A DNA stretch of 64,000 nt, from positions 124,001 to 188,000 of the forward strand of contig NZ_JAGGRL010000004.1 in NCBI RefSeq assembly GCF_018612915.1, written 5' to 3'. The notes below the pieces were generated by a model. It did not search any database and had not been told where the DNA came from. It saw only the letters and a list, made by a program, of their open reading frames with translations. Origin of the DNA: Stenotrophomonas sp. ISL-67. Lineage in GTDB: Bacteria > Pseudomonadota > Gammaproteobacteria > Xanthomonadales > Xanthomonadaceae. Numbering within the stretch: position 1 is the first letter of the stretch; each line of letters opens with the position of its first letter. Shown here piece after piece: positions 49,631 through 58,710 of this stretch. A program made the position numbers and the translations under genes.

Positions 49631-50119
49631 ATGCCGCTTCCTGCGGCAGACGCAATCCTGACTGTGAGCAGTTCCGACCCGCGCAAGCGATTTCCTCGCT
49701 CTGCGCGGGTTCGTACGCGTGCCGAATATACAACGGTCTTCAACGGCGCCCGCCGTGTGTCCGAACCGCTGATGACCTTGCACTGGCTGAAGAGCGACAC
49801 GCCGGCCAGGCTGGGTCTTGCCGTTTCGCGCAAAGTCGATCCCCGAGCCGTGGGTCGCAACCGTATCAAGCGTGTGCTGCGCGATGCCACACGCCACCTA
49901 CGGCCGTGGATGACTGCCGGTGATTATGTCGTCGTAGCCCGCAGTTCCGCCCGTACCGCAAGCAATTCCGAGATCCGCCAGGCCTTTGAGCGCCTGTTGC
50001 GCCGGCTGGGCGCATTGCCCATGCCGGGCGCGGACGGCACAATGCCGCCGCCCGGGGTTGCACCCCTTTCCCAGTCCGAGCCGGCACCTGCTGCCGGCCC
50101 CGTCGAGCCTGCACGCTGA
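49631..50119 (+). CDS. rnpA: Ribonuclease P protein component
   Basis: The product (about 162 aa) contains the RNase P protein core [46 protein letters not shown] (in parts) and [11 protein letters not shown]. It binds the RNase P RNA to process tRNA 5' ends. The start is uncertain: ATG at 49631 and GTG at 49664 are both in frame, and no clear ribosome site separates them. A Pro/Ala-rich tail of about 35 residues extends past the usual end. The stop overlaps the yidC start by one base. Confidence 0.93.
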   Translation: MPLPAADAILTVSSSDPRKRFPRSARVRTRAEYTTVFNGARRVSEPLMTLHWLKSDTPARLGLAVSRKVDPRAVGRNRIKRVLRDATRHLRPWMTAGDYVVVARSSARTASNSEIRQAFERLLRRLGALPMPGADGTMPPPGVAPLSQSEPAPAAGPVEPAR

Positions 50120-51819
50120 TGAACCAGACCCGCGTTTTCCTGATTGTTGCCTGGCTGATGGTGGCCATCCTGCTGTGGATGCAGTGGGGTAGCGACAAGG
50201 CCCAGCCGGCGCCGAGCGCACCGGTGGCCGCCCAGACCCAGGCGCCGGTGCCGGGCGCAACGGGCTCCGTGCCCGGTGCCAACGTGCCGCAGGCCCCGGG
50301 CAGTGCCCCGGCCCAGCCCACCGCACAGGCCCAGGCCGGTGCCCCGCGCGTGACCGTGACCACCGATGTGCTGCGCCTGGTGCTTGATGGCGGCACCGTG
50401 CTGGATGCGGAGCTGCTGCAGTTCCCGCAGACCAAGGACGACGGCAGCCCGCCGGTGCGCCTGCTGACCGAAGACCCGGCCCACCCGTACCGCGCGGTGA
50501 CCGGCTGGACCAGCCAGGACAAGAGCATGCCGGTGCCGGAAGCCAATGGCTTTGCGCTGGTGGGCGATGCCAAGGACTTCGTGCTGGCCAAGGGTCAGGA
50601 CGAACTGCAGATCCCATTTGTGTGGAATGGCCCGAACGGCGTGAGCATCCGTCGTACCTTCACCGTCAACCGCAATGAATACGCGGTCAAGGTCAAGGAT
50701 GAAGTGATCAACGCCGGCACCACCCCGTGGAGCGGCTATGTGTACCGCATCCTGGACCGCACGCCGACCATCCTGTCGCGCAGCATGACCAACCCGGACT
50801 CGTTCAGCTTCAACGGCGCGACCTGGTTCGACAAGGACGGCAAGTACCAGCGCCGCGCGTTCAAGGATTACCTGGACGATGGTCCGCTCAACCAGCAGGT
50901 CACCGGTGGTTGGGTGGCGATGCTGCAGCACCACTTCTTCACCGCCTGGGTGCCGCAGAAGGACCAGGCCGCGAACTACCAGCTGAGCCAGCATGACGGC
51001 CGCGACCAGATCCAGGCCACCGGCCCGGCGTTCACCGTGGCTCCGGGCCAGCAGGTGAGCAGCGAAGCGCGCCTGTGGGTGGGTCCGAAGCTGGTCAACC
51101 AGATCGCCAAGGAAGATGTGCCAGGCCTCGATCGCGTCGTCGATTACAGCCGCTTCTCGATCATGGCCGTCATCGGCCAGGGTCTGTTCTGGGTGTTGAA
51201 CCAGGTCCACAAGGTCGTCAACAACTGGGGCTGGGCCATCGTGGGCCTGGTGGTGCTGCTGAAGCTGGTGCTCTACCCGCTGTCGGCGGTGCAGTACAAG
51301 AGCGGCGCGAAGATGCGTCGCTTCCAGCCGCGCATCGCGCAGCTCAAGGAGCGCTATGGCGATGACCGCCAGAAGTTCCAGACCGCGATGATGGAGCTGT
51401 ACAAGAAGGAAAAGATCAATCCGATGGGCGGCTGCCTGCCGATCCTCATCCAGATGCCGATCTTCTTCGCCCTTTACTGGGTGCTGGTGGAATCGGTGGA
51501 ACTGCGCCAGGCCCCGTGGCTGGGCTGGATCCAGGACCTGACCGCACGCGACCCGTACTTCATCCTGCCGGTGATCAACGTGGCGGTGATGTGGGCCACG
51601 CAGAAGCTGACCCCGGCACCGGGCATGGACCCGATGCAGGCCAAGATGATGCAGATGATGCCGCTGATCTTCGGCGTCATGATGGCCTTCATGCCGTCCG
51701 GCCTGGTCCTGTACTGGGTGGTCAACGGCGGCCTGGGCCTGCTGCAGCAGTGGTGGATGACCAAGCGCCACGGCGGCGACCCGGTCCCGGCCACCACCGC
51801 CCCGGTCAAGAAAAAATAA
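50119..51819 (+). CDS. yidC: Membrane protein insertase YidC
   Basis: The product (566 aa) has the proteobacterial layout: an N-terminal helix ([19 protein letters not shown]), a large periplasmic beta-sandwich domain (~75-340) after an Ala/Pro/Gln-rich linker, and the conserved five-helix insertase core (~350-550) with [23 protein letters not shown] and the final [14 protein letters not shown]. It inserts inner-membrane proteins alone or with SecYEG. It overlaps rnpA by one base. yidD, which in many genomes lies between the two genes, is absent here. Confidence 0.97.
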   Translation: MNQTRVFLIVAWLMVAILLWMQWGSDKAQPAPSAPVAAQTQAPVPGATGSVPGANVPQAPGSAPAQPTAQAQAGAPRVTVTTDVLRLVLDGGTVLDAELLQFPQTKDDGSPPVRLLTEDPAHPYRAVTGWTSQDKSMPVPEANGFALVGDAKDFVLAKGQDELQIPFVWNGPNGVSIRRTFTVNRNEYAVKVKDEVINAGTTPWSGYVYRILDRTPTILSRSMTNPDSFSFNGATWFDKDGKYQRRAFKDYLDDGPLNQQVTGGWVAMLQHHFFTAWVPQKDQAANYQLSQHDGRDQIQATGPAFTVAPGQQVSSEARLWVGPKLVNQIAKEDVPGLDRVVDYSRFSIMAVIGQGLFWVLNQVHKVVNNWGWAIVGLVVLLKLVLYPLSAVQYKSGAKMRRFQPRIAQLKERYGDDRQKFQTAMMELYKKEKINPMGGCLPILIQMPIFFALYWVLVESVELRQAPWLGWIQDLTARDPYFILPVINVAVMWATQKLTPAPGMDPMQAKMMQMMPLIFGVMMAFMPSGLVLYWVVNGGLGLLQQWWMTKRHGGDPVPATTAPVKKK

Positions 51820-51842
51820 CGACGACCACCCGGTACAACCCG

Positions 51843-51868
51843 GTAGCAGACGACCGTTTGGTCGTCTG
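51843..51868 (+). repeat. SMAG-type palindrome
   Basis: gtag followed by the nine-base stem cagacgacc / ggtcgtctg (four-base loop), just after yidC. The GTAG head and loop layout match other SMAG elements although the stem sequence differs. Confidence 0.65.
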
Positions 51869-51882
51869 GCCTGCAAAAAATA

Positions 51883-51912
51883 GAAAAACCCGCCGCCCGG
51901 CGGGTTTTTCTT
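51883..51912 (+). terminator. Terminator of the rpmH-rnpA-yidC operon
   Basis: Thirteen-base perfect stem (gaaaaacccgccg / cggcgggtttttc) with a two-base loop, followed by ttt, about 65 bases after the yidC stop. The A and T tracts make it usable in both directions. Confidence 0.9.
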
Positions 51913-51972
51913 TGCCAGCGATACAATCAACCCCGCGTCATCCCTCCCACGCCTCACCCCACCGGGTTCGCC

Positions 51973-54654
51973 ATGTCCTGTGCGTCGTCGTTGTTCCGCC
52001 TGTCGTCCACCCTGCTGCTGACCCTGGCCATCGCCAGCTGCGGCAGCAACGACCCCGCCGCAGCCACGACGCCCACGCAGACCCAGGCCAGTACCGAAGC
52101 CGCCGCATCCGCAGACCCGGCCACCGCGCCGTTGCTGGCCGCCCTGCAGAAACAGCTCGATGGCCACCGCCGCATCATCGTGTTGCTCGCCGATGAGGCG
52201 CAGCAGTCGGCGCGCGACCGCGATACTTCCAGCCGCATCGGCCAGCAGTTGTTCCACGACGGGCTGGAACAACGCCAGGCCATCGCCGCGCAGTTCGACA
52301 CGCTCCTGCGCGGGACCAGCCCACAACGCTTCAGCACGCTGGGCACGGTGCTGGATTACATCGAATCGGCACCCGAGCTGTACGACGCCGACCGCCTGGC
52401 GTTCCGCGAGATCCTGCGCGACCTGCATGAGCGCGTCGGCGCGGACTCCTCGCTGCCGGCGGTAAAGCTGCACCAGCGCATAGGCGAAGACCTGGACGCG
52501 CTCGATGAGATCGAGCGCAACTACAACCAGGAAATCACCAACATCTTCAGCCGCTTCGACCGCACCCGTGCGATCACCCTCAAGCGCGAGAAATGGGACG
52601 ACTACATCGCACACCTGCACAAACAGTACAGCCGCGAAGCGATCCTGCGCGACTACGGCGTGATCGAGCCGTACCCGATGTCGATGAAGGACAGCGACCG
52701 CGAGATCTTCGGTCGTGACCTGCCACCCAAGACCGTGGTGCTGACCTTCGACGACGGCCCGCACAAGGCCTACACCGATGAAGTGGTCGCGATCCTCAAG
52801 CATTATGACGTGCCGGGCGTGTTCTTCGAAGTGGGCCGCAACCTGGGCCAGGTGCATGCCGATGGCGGCGTCACGCTGGGCCCCATGGCCAGCATCAGCC
52901 GCAACCTGATGGAGCAGGGCTATGCGGTGGGTAACCACAGCCTGACCCACGCGCAGCTCTCGCGTACCACCGGCGATGCGTTGCGCGAGCAGGTGCTGGC
53001 CACCGACACCCTGCTCAAGGACGTGGACAAGCGCCGCGCCCCGCTGTTCCGCTTCCCCTATGGCGCGCGCAACGCCGAAGGCCTGCAGCTGCTCACCGAA
53101 GCGGGCCTGAAGTCGATCATGTGGAACATCGATTCGATGGACTGGGCCGACCCGGTACCCGAATCGATCGTGCAGCGTGTGCTGGGCCAGGTGCAGAAAG
53201 AGCAGCGCGGCATCATCCTGTTCCATGACATTCACGACCGTGCGGTGAAGGCGCTGCCGCAGATCCTGGACCGGCTGATTGCCGACGGCTACCAGTTCGC
53301 CGGCTGGAATGGCCGCGAATTCACCGTAAGCCGCCCGCGCAGCGCCGCTGCCAGCGAAGCCACGGTCACCACCGGTTATGAGAAGTCGTGGGCGATCGTG
53401 ATCGGCATCGACGAGTACGCCAAGTGGCCGCGGCTGGAATACGCCAGCCACGATGCACAGGCTATTGCCGATACGCTCACCGGGCAGTTCAGGTTCCCGT
53501 CCTCGCAGGTGATCGTGCTCAAGGACAAGCAGGCGACCCGCAACAACATCCTGGCCGCGTTCCACGACCGCCTGGCCGATGAGCGCACCGGCCGCAACGA
53601 CCGGGTGTTCGTATTCTTCGCCGGCCATGGCGCCACGCGCCGGTTGGCGTCGGGACGCGACCTGGGCTACATCATCCCGGTGGATTCGGACCCGAACGAG
53701 TTCGCCACCGATGCCATTGCAATGACCGACATCCAGAACATCGCCGAAAGCATGCAGGCCAAGCACGTGATGTTCGTCATGGACGCCTGCTACAGCGGTC
53801 TTGGCTTGACCCGCGGCGGGCCGTCCTCGTCGGCTTTCCTGCGCGAGAACGCCAAGCGCAGCGCGCGCCAGATGCTCACCGCCGGCGGCAGCGACCAGCA
53901 AGTGGCCGACAGCGGCCCGAACGGGCATTCGGTGTTCACCTGGGTGCTGCTGCAGGCGCTGGCCGGCAAAGGCGACCTCAATGGCGATGGCCTGATCACC
54001 GGTACCGAACTGGCTGCCTATGTCGCGCCTGCCGTCTCGGCGGTGTCGCGGCAGACCCCGGCGTTCGGCAGCCTGCCGGGCTCACAGGGGGGCGAGTTCG
54101 TGTTCCAGGTGCCCGACAGCCAGGAATACCTCAATGCCGATACGCACCAGCTTTCGGCCGATGCGATCGCGCTCAACAGCCGCGTCGATGCCGCACAGGA
54201 CGCCAAGCCGCACGGTGAGGCCCCGGCCGTTACCGTGGCCGACCTGCAGGGTGGCAGGAGCACGCTGGTGGTGCCGGCGGCCGTACCGGCCTCCGACCGC
54301 CAACGCGCGCAGCAGGCCAATGAGCGCGGCCTGCTGCTGTACCGCGAAAAGCGTTATGACGATGCCGTGGCCCAGTTCACCGAGGCACTCAAGCTGCGCC
54401 CGGATTTCGCCCAAGCCGCCAACAATCTTGGCTTCGTCTACTACCGCCAGCAGCGCTACGCTGAAGCGGCGCGCTGGCTGGAGAACACGTTGAAGATCGA
54501 CCCGTCGCGGGCGGTGGCGCACCTCAACCTGGGCGACGCGTACTTCCACGCCGGCGACAAGGCCAAGGCCAGGCAGGCTTACACCACCTATCTGGCATTG
54601 CAGCCGCAGGGCAGCGGCGCTGCCCAGGCCCGCGCGCAGCTGGAGAAGCTCTGA
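51973..54654 (+). CDS. Lipoprotein fusing polysaccharide deacetylase, caspase-like and TPR domains
   Basis: The product (893 aa) begins with a lipoprotein signal; lipobox LAIASC puts the lipidated Cys at residue 23. After a helical region, residues ~250-450 form a NodB/CE4 deacetylase with TFDDGPHKAY (metal Asp), NHSLTHAQLS (His pair) and FRFPYG. Residues ~470-720 form a caspase-like (C14/metacaspase) domain with the catalytic His in VFFAGHGA (~549) and Cys in MDACYSGLG (~604). The last ~110 residues hold TPR units (ERGLLLYREKRYDDAVAQF). It should be anchored in the envelope. The deacetylase may act on peptidoglycan or another glycan; the caspase domain may cleave itself or another envelope protein. 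Both roles are inferred. It ends three bases before mnmE. Confidence 0.88.
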   Translation: MSCASSLFRLSSTLLLTLAIASCGSNDPAAATTPTQTQASTEAAASADPATAPLLAALQKQLDGHRRIIVLLADEAQQSARDRDTSSRIGQQLFHDGLEQRQAIAAQFDTLLRGTSPQRFSTLGTVLDYIESAPELYDADRLAFREILRDLHERVGADSSLPAVKLHQRIGEDLDALDEIERNYNQEITNIFSRFDRTRAITLKREKWDDYIAHLHKQYSREAILRDYGVIEPYPMSMKDSDREIFGRDLPPKTVVLTFDDGPHKAYTDEVVAILKHYDVPGVFFEVGRNLGQVHADGGVTLGPMASISRNLMEQGYAVGNHSLTHAQLSRTTGDALREQVLATDTLLKDVDKRRAPLFRFPYGARNAEGLQLLTEAGLKSIMWNIDSMDWADPVPESIVQRVLGQVQKEQRGIILFHDIHDRAVKALPQILDRLIADGYQFAGWNGREFTVSRPRSAAASEATVTTGYEKSWAIVIGIDEYAKWPRLEYASHDAQAIADTLTGQFRFPSSQVIVLKDKQATRNNILAAFHDRLADERTGRNDRVFVFFAGHGATRRLASGRDLGYIIPVDSDPNEFATDAIAMTDIQNIAESMQAKHVMFVMDACYSGLGLTRGGPSSSAFLRENAKRSARQMLTAGGSDQQVADSGPNGHSVFTWVLLQALAGKGDLNGDGLITGTELAAYVAPAVSAVSRQTPAFGSLPGSQGGEFVFQVPDSQEYLNADTHQLSADAIALNSRVDAAQDAKPHGEAPAVTVADLQGGRSTLVVPAAVPASDRQRAQQANERGLLLYREKRYDDAVAQFTEALKLRPDFAQAANNLGFVYYRQQRYAEAARWLENTLKIDPSRAVAHLNLGDAYFHAGDKAKARQAYTTYLALQPQGSGAAQARAQLEKL

Positions 54655-54657
54655 GTC

Positions 54658-56001
54658 ATGAACGCATCCACTGACACCATCGTTGCCATCGCCACCGCAC
54701 CGGGTGCCGGTGGCGTGGGCATGCTGCGGGTGTCCGGCCCGCAGGCGCTGCCCATTGCGGTTGCACTGGGGTGCCCGCCACTGCAGCCACGGCATGCGCA
54801 CTACGCACGCTTCCGCGATGCCGCTGGCGAGGTGCTGGATGACGGCATTGCCCTGTACTTTCCCGGCCCGCGCAGCTTCACCGGCGAAGAGGTGGTGGAA
54901 CTGCAGGGCCATGGCAGCCCGGTAGTGCTGCAGCAGTTGGTCGGCCGCTGCATCGCGCTGGGTGCGCGACAGGCGCGGCCCGGTGAGTTCAGCGAACGCG
55001 CCTTCCTCAACGGCAAGCTCGACCTGGCCCAGGCGGAGGCCATCGCCGACCTGATCGCGGCCAGCGATACCCGCGCCGCGCGCGCGGCGCGGCGTTCGCT
55101 GGATGGCGTGTTCTCGCGCCGCGTGGACGATACCGGCGAACAGCTGGTGCGGCTGCGCATCCACGTGGAGGCCGCCATCGACTTCGCCGACGAACCGCTG
55201 GATACGCTGGGCGGCGATCAGGTGCGGCTGGGCCTGGGTGAAGTGCTGCGCGGGCTGGCAACGCTGCGCGACGACGCCGAACGCGGCCGCCGCCTGCGCG
55301 ACGACCTGCACGCGGTACTGGTCGGCCCGCCGAACGCCGGTAAAAGCTCACTGCTCAATGCGCTGGCCGGCAGCGAACGCGCGATCGTCACCGACATCGC
55401 CGGCACCACCCGCGACACCCTGCGCGAGACCATCCGTATCGACGGGCTGGAACTGACCCTGGTCGACACAGCCGGCCTGCGCGAGGGCGGCGACGCGATC
55501 GAACGCGAAGGCATGCGGCGTGCGCGGGCCGAAATGCAGCGCACCGACCTGGCCATCATCGTGCTGGACGCCCGCGACCCGCAGGCCGGCTACGCAGCGG
55601 TAGCCGACGCGATAGCCGAGGTGCCGCTGCAGCTGTGGATCCACAACAAGAGCGACCTGCTCGAGGCCCTGCCGGCCGATATCGACGCCAACGTAGTGCA
55701 CGTCTCGGCTGCCACCGGCCAGGGCCTGGACCGGCTGCACGCGCGACTGCGTGAACTGGCCAGCGGCAGCACCGGCGACAGCGTGGAAGGCGAATTCTCC
55801 GCCCGTGCCCGCCATGTGGAAGCCATCACCCTGGCCATCGGCCACGCCGAGCGCGCCGAAGCCCAGCTGGTGCATGAGCACCTGGAGCTGGCCGCCGAAG
55901 AGCTGCGCTTGGCCCATGAGGCGCTGGGCGAGATCACCGGGCGGATGAGCGCGGATGATCTGCTGGGGCGGATATTTTCAAGTTTCTGTATCGGGAAGTA
56001 G
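54658..56001 (+). CDS. mnmE: tRNA modification GTPase MnmE
   Basis: The product (447 aa) has an N-terminal tetrahydrofolate-binding domain (~1-118, [13 protein letters not shown]), a helical domain and an inserted G domain with [12 protein letters not shown] (G1), IAGTTRDT (G2), DTAGLREG (G3) and NKSD (G4), and ends with the invariant FCIGK. With MnmG it modifies the wobble uridine of several tRNAs. It starts three bases after the lipoprotein gene, so both are probably co-transcribed. Confidence 0.96.
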   Translation: MNASTDTIVAIATAPGAGGVGMLRVSGPQALPIAVALGCPPLQPRHAHYARFRDAAGEVLDDGIALYFPGPRSFTGEEVVELQGHGSPVVLQQLVGRCIALGARQARPGEFSERAFLNGKLDLAQAEAIADLIAASDTRAARAARRSLDGVFSRRVDDTGEQLVRLRIHVEAAIDFADEPLDTLGGDQVRLGLGEVLRGLATLRDDAERGRRLRDDLHAVLVGPPNAGKSSLLNALAGSERAIVTDIAGTTRDTLRETIRIDGLELTLVDTAGLREGGDAIEREGMRRARAEMQRTDLAIIVLDARDPQAGYAAVADAIAEVPLQLWIHNKSDLLEALPADIDANVVHVSAATGQGLDRLHARLRELASGSTGDSVEGEFSARARHVEAITLAIGHAERAEAQLVHEHLELAAEELRLAHEALGEITGRMSADDLLGRIFSSFCIGK

Positions 56002-56011
56002 CCTGTTCAAG

Positions 56012-56350
56012 TCACCCTTGGAAGTGGGAGAGCACCCCGTACGCCACGGACCCAGCCAGCGTTGGCAATGCAACACTTCCGCGGCGCAACAACCGCAGCA
56101 ACGCGACGCATGCCAGCGCCAGCACCACCATGACGATTCTGCCTGCCCGCTCATCGGTAGGCAGCAGTCCCCAGGCGGAGACGACGAACAGTGCGGAGAT
56201 AGCTGACGGGCCTACACCCTCCAGCCATCGTTGGGCCGTCGAGCCGGCAATACGCTTCTGCCTGTGGCGCCGAGCGTGCCACAGCGGCACCCAACGAAGC
56301 AGGAAGGTGCCGGTAGCGCAAACCAGAATGATCCAAAGCATCTCGCTCAT
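56012..56350 (-). CDS. azlD: AzlD family branched-chain amino acid transport protein
   Basis: The product (112 aa) has three to four membrane helices (MLWIILVCATGTFLLRWVPL, ISALFVVSAWGLLP, IVMVVLALACVALLRLL) and matches AzlD, the small partner of AzlC in branched-chain amino acid or azaleucine export. Its ATG overlaps the azlC stop in an ATGA. Because azlC carries a stop and a frameshift, AzlD is probably without its partner. It is convergent with mnmE. Confidence 0.8.
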   Translation of the reverse strand: MSEMLWIILVCATGTFLLRWVPLWHARRHRQKRIAGSTAQRWLEGVGPSAISALFVVSAWGLLPTDERAGRIVMVVLALACVALLRLLRRGSVALPTLAGSVAYGVLSHFQG

Positions 56351-57053
56351 CGGGGAAGACGCGAGAACAGAGCGTGTGAAAGTGCGCCCGCCAGCACGCC
56401 CAATGCCAGCGCGTGGTGGCTTGCCATGAACACACCAAGCAACGCTGAAACTCCCGCAGCCACGACGACCGGCAAAAACGCCAGCGGCGAAGTCCCGTGT
56501 CCAATAGCAGTGAGAAGAACAATGCCGGCAGAACGAATGCCAGTCCCTCTCGCACCGCAGCCGGCCAGTTCTCGACGTCACGCACGAACACAACGCCTAT
56601 GGCAGTACCCGCGACCCAGGCGACGTAGGCACCGACCTGGAGACCCAACAGCCAATGGTCCCGATGTTGCGGAGGAATACTCGAGATCCTGCTCAATGCT
56701 GTCGCGAAGACCTCATCCGTCAAACCGAATGCAAGCCAAGGCGAAGAAAGCCTCGAACTTCGCTGCGACCCTCGGGCGACCAGCGCAGGCCCGTACAGCG
56801 CATGGCGGGCATTCATCAGCAGGACGGCGGGAACGGCTGTCACGAGGCCCGCGCCCGAGGTCAGCAGCGAGATCAAAAGGAACTGGCTCGCGCCTGCGTA
56901 GACGACCAGCGACACGAGCATGGCCACGGCTGGCGACAAGCCAGCCTAGACGGCGGCTACGCCGAATGAAAAAGCGATTGGGAGATAGCCGACACCCACC
57001 GAAAGGCTGTTCCCCAGGCCCGCTGACAAGGCATCGAAGTCAGGACGCTTCAT
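56347..57053 (-). pseudogene. azlC: azlC, disrupted by an in-frame stop and a frameshift
   Basis: Read from the ATG at 57053 the frame gives MKRPDFDALSAGLGNSLSVG and then GVAAV before a TAG at 56946-56948 (codon 36), after which AzlC sequence continues in frame (SPAVAMLVSLVVYAGASQF). Near 56505-56512, after PALFFSL, AzlC homology moves to another frame and continues AIGHGTSPLAFLPVVVAAG to the natural end FSRLP and a TGA overlapping azlD. Restoring one base and one codon would give a normal-length AzlC exporter subunit (~235 aa). Two independent lesions argue for true decay over a single sequencing error. Confidence 0.8.
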
Positions 57054-57186
57054 GAGACGCGCTTGCTTCGAGAGAAACAAGTGCTGATCTGGCAATTCCA
57101 CAGCGCTCCGACAGTCCTGAAATCGTCAGGCCGCGCTCCTCTCGAAGGCGGCTGAGGTTGCGGGAAAGGGGCTTGGTCAATTCCAT
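57040..57186 (-). pseudogene. Truncated XRE-family regulator upstream of azlC
   Basis: The frame (48 codons) starts MELTKPLSRNLSRLREERGL with an XRE helix-turn-helix through GIARSALVSLEAS, then ends as it overlaps the azlC start. Full-length relatives of this type continue into a cupin domain and sit next to azlCD as their regulators. Here the HTH breaks off inside its last helix and joins azlC directly, so a deletion of several hundred bases is likely. A short DNA-binding peptide might still be made. Confidence 0.6.
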
Positions 57187-57219
57187 GTACAAACACTCCT
57201 GAAAGATGCGTTCCACAAA

Positions 57220-57239
57220 ATGTACGGAACGCGGTACAT
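57220..57239. promoter_or_regulatory. Inverted repeat upstream of the truncated regulator
   Basis: atgtac and gtacat arms with an eight-base spacer, and a third catgtac at 57184-57190 overlapping the start codon. A candidate autoregulatory operator of the XRE regulator. Confidence 0.35.
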
Positions 57240-57420
57240 GGGGGTCTGAGAACCAGCGCTCAAAGTCGGCACCCACGCGGACGTCCTTGACCCGGTTTCT
57301 GCCGAAGCTGGCGGATATGCCCTCTTCTTCCCGTTGTAACAACGCAGTGGCAGGATGTAGCCCATCTATTCCACGCCCCCGCCGCGTCGGCGCGGGCCGC
57401 CGTACCAACAGGGGTCTGCA

Positions 57421-58530
57421 GTGTCGAAGTCGTTGTGGGGTTGTGCGTTGCTGTTCTCGCTGGCCGTGGCACCATCGGTGGCCATGAGCGCTGAATCTTC
57501 CCCTCCCGCGTCCAAGGCGGCGGTCTATGGCCACCGCGGCGCCAGCGCGCTGCTGCCCGAGCACACCCTGGCCGCGTATGCGCAGGCCATTGCCGATGGC
57601 GCTGACTACATCGAGCCGGACCTGGTGATGACCAGGGACGGGGTGCTGGTGTCGCGGCACGAGAACGAGATCAGCGGCACCACCGACGTGGTCACCCGCC
57701 CCGAGTTCGCCAGCCGAAAGACCACCAAGACCATCGACGGCGAGCGCATCGAAGGCTGGTTCACCGAAGACTTCACCCTGGCCGAGCTGAAGACGCTGTA
57801 TGCCCGTGAGCGCTTGCCGCAGCTGCGCAGCACCGCCTTTGACGGCCAGTTCCGCATCGCCACGCTGGACGAGATCGTCACTTTCCTGGTGCAGCAGGCC
57901 GGCCGTGCCGGGCGCGGGATCGGGCTGGTGCCGGAGATCAAGCACGGCACCTACTTCAAGGGCATCGGCCTGCCGATGGAGGACCAGCTGGTGAAGACCC
58001 TGCAGGCCAACCCGTACACCCGCGTGGCGCCGGTAACGATCCAGTCGTTCGAAGTGGGCAACCTGCGTTACCTGCGCAGCAAGCTCGGCCGCGACAGCAA
58101 CATCCGCCTGCTGCAGCTGCTGGGCGACCCCAAGCAGCAGCCGGGCGACGTGTTGGCCGCCAAGGGCACCCAGCAGTACGCGGACATGATCACCTCGGCC
58201 GGCCTGGAGCAGGTTGCCGGCTATGCCGATGGGATCGGGCCGAGCCTGCGCCTGGTCATTCCGCTGGACGCCACTGGCAGGCTGGGTACGCCGACCACCT
58301 TGGTGCGCGACGCGCATGCGGCGGGGTTGCTGGTGGTGCCGTATACGTTCCGGCCGGAAAACTCCTTCATGGCCGCCGAATTCCGCCAGGGCGAGCCCCA
58401 TGCACGCAATCCCGAGGGGTCGGTAGCGGAAATGCGCGCCTACCTGGCGACCGGTATCGATGCGTTCTTCACCGATGACCCGGCATTGGGCCGGCGCGCG
58501 GTGGATGGGGAGTCGAACGCGGCACGGTGA
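57421..58530 (+). CDS. glpQ: Glycerophosphodiester phosphodiesterase, periplasmic
   Basis: The product (369 aa) starts at a GTG and has a signal peptide (LLFSLAVAPSVAMSAES). The GDPD active-site strings are AVYGHRGASALLPEHT (two catalytic His region), EPDLVMTRDGVLVSRHENEIS and LVPEIKH. It hydrolyses glycerophosphodiesters to glycerol-3-phosphate and an alcohol in the periplasm, supplying carbon and phosphate. The length and the signal match GlpQ rather than cytoplasmic UgpQ. It is monocistronic, followed by three GTAG palindromes. Confidence 0.92.
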   Translation: MSKSLWGCALLFSLAVAPSVAMSAESSPPASKAAVYGHRGASALLPEHTLAAYAQAIADGADYIEPDLVMTRDGVLVSRHENEISGTTDVVTRPEFASRKTTKTIDGERIEGWFTEDFTLAELKTLYARERLPQLRSTAFDGQFRIATLDEIVTFLVQQAGRAGRGIGLVPEIKHGTYFKGIGLPMEDQLVKTLQANPYTRVAPVTIQSFEVGNLRYLRSKLGRDSNIRLLQLLGDPKQQPGDVLAAKGTQQYADMITSAGLEQVAGYADGIGPSLRLVIPLDATGRLGTPTTLVRDAHAAGLLVVPYTFRPENSFMAAEFRQGEPHARNPEGSVAEMRAYLATGIDAFFTDDPALGRRAVDGESNAAR

Positions 58531-58535
58531 TGCGT

Positions 58536-58559
58536 GGGCCGGCCAACGGCCGGCGCTAC
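58536..58559 (-). repeat. SMAG-type palindrome
   Basis: gggccggccaacggccggcg then ctac; first of three palindromes in the 180-base spacer after glpQ. Confidence 0.85.
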
Positions 58560-58605
58560 GGGGCTGACGTGGCGGTTACGTTTTTTGCGGTGGCTGGGTT
58601 TACGT

Positions 58606-58628
58606 GGGACACGCGTGGCGTGTCGCTA
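58606..58628 (-). repeat. SMAG-type palindrome, different stem
   Basis: gggacacgcgtggcgtgtcg followed by ctac; same stem type as the copy at 62108. Confidence 0.75.
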
Positions 58629-58676
58629 CGCGCGGACAACGCGTGCGCGGCCCTTCCACGGGAAGACTGAACCACG

Positions 58677-58700
58677 GTAGCGCGGGCCGTTGGCCGGCCC
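58677..58700 (+). repeat. SMAG-type palindrome
   Basis: gtagcgcgggccgttggccggccc, ten bases from the rhomboid gene 3' end. It is inverted with respect to the copy at 58536. Confidence 0.85.
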
Positions 58701-58710
58701 AGAGGGTATG

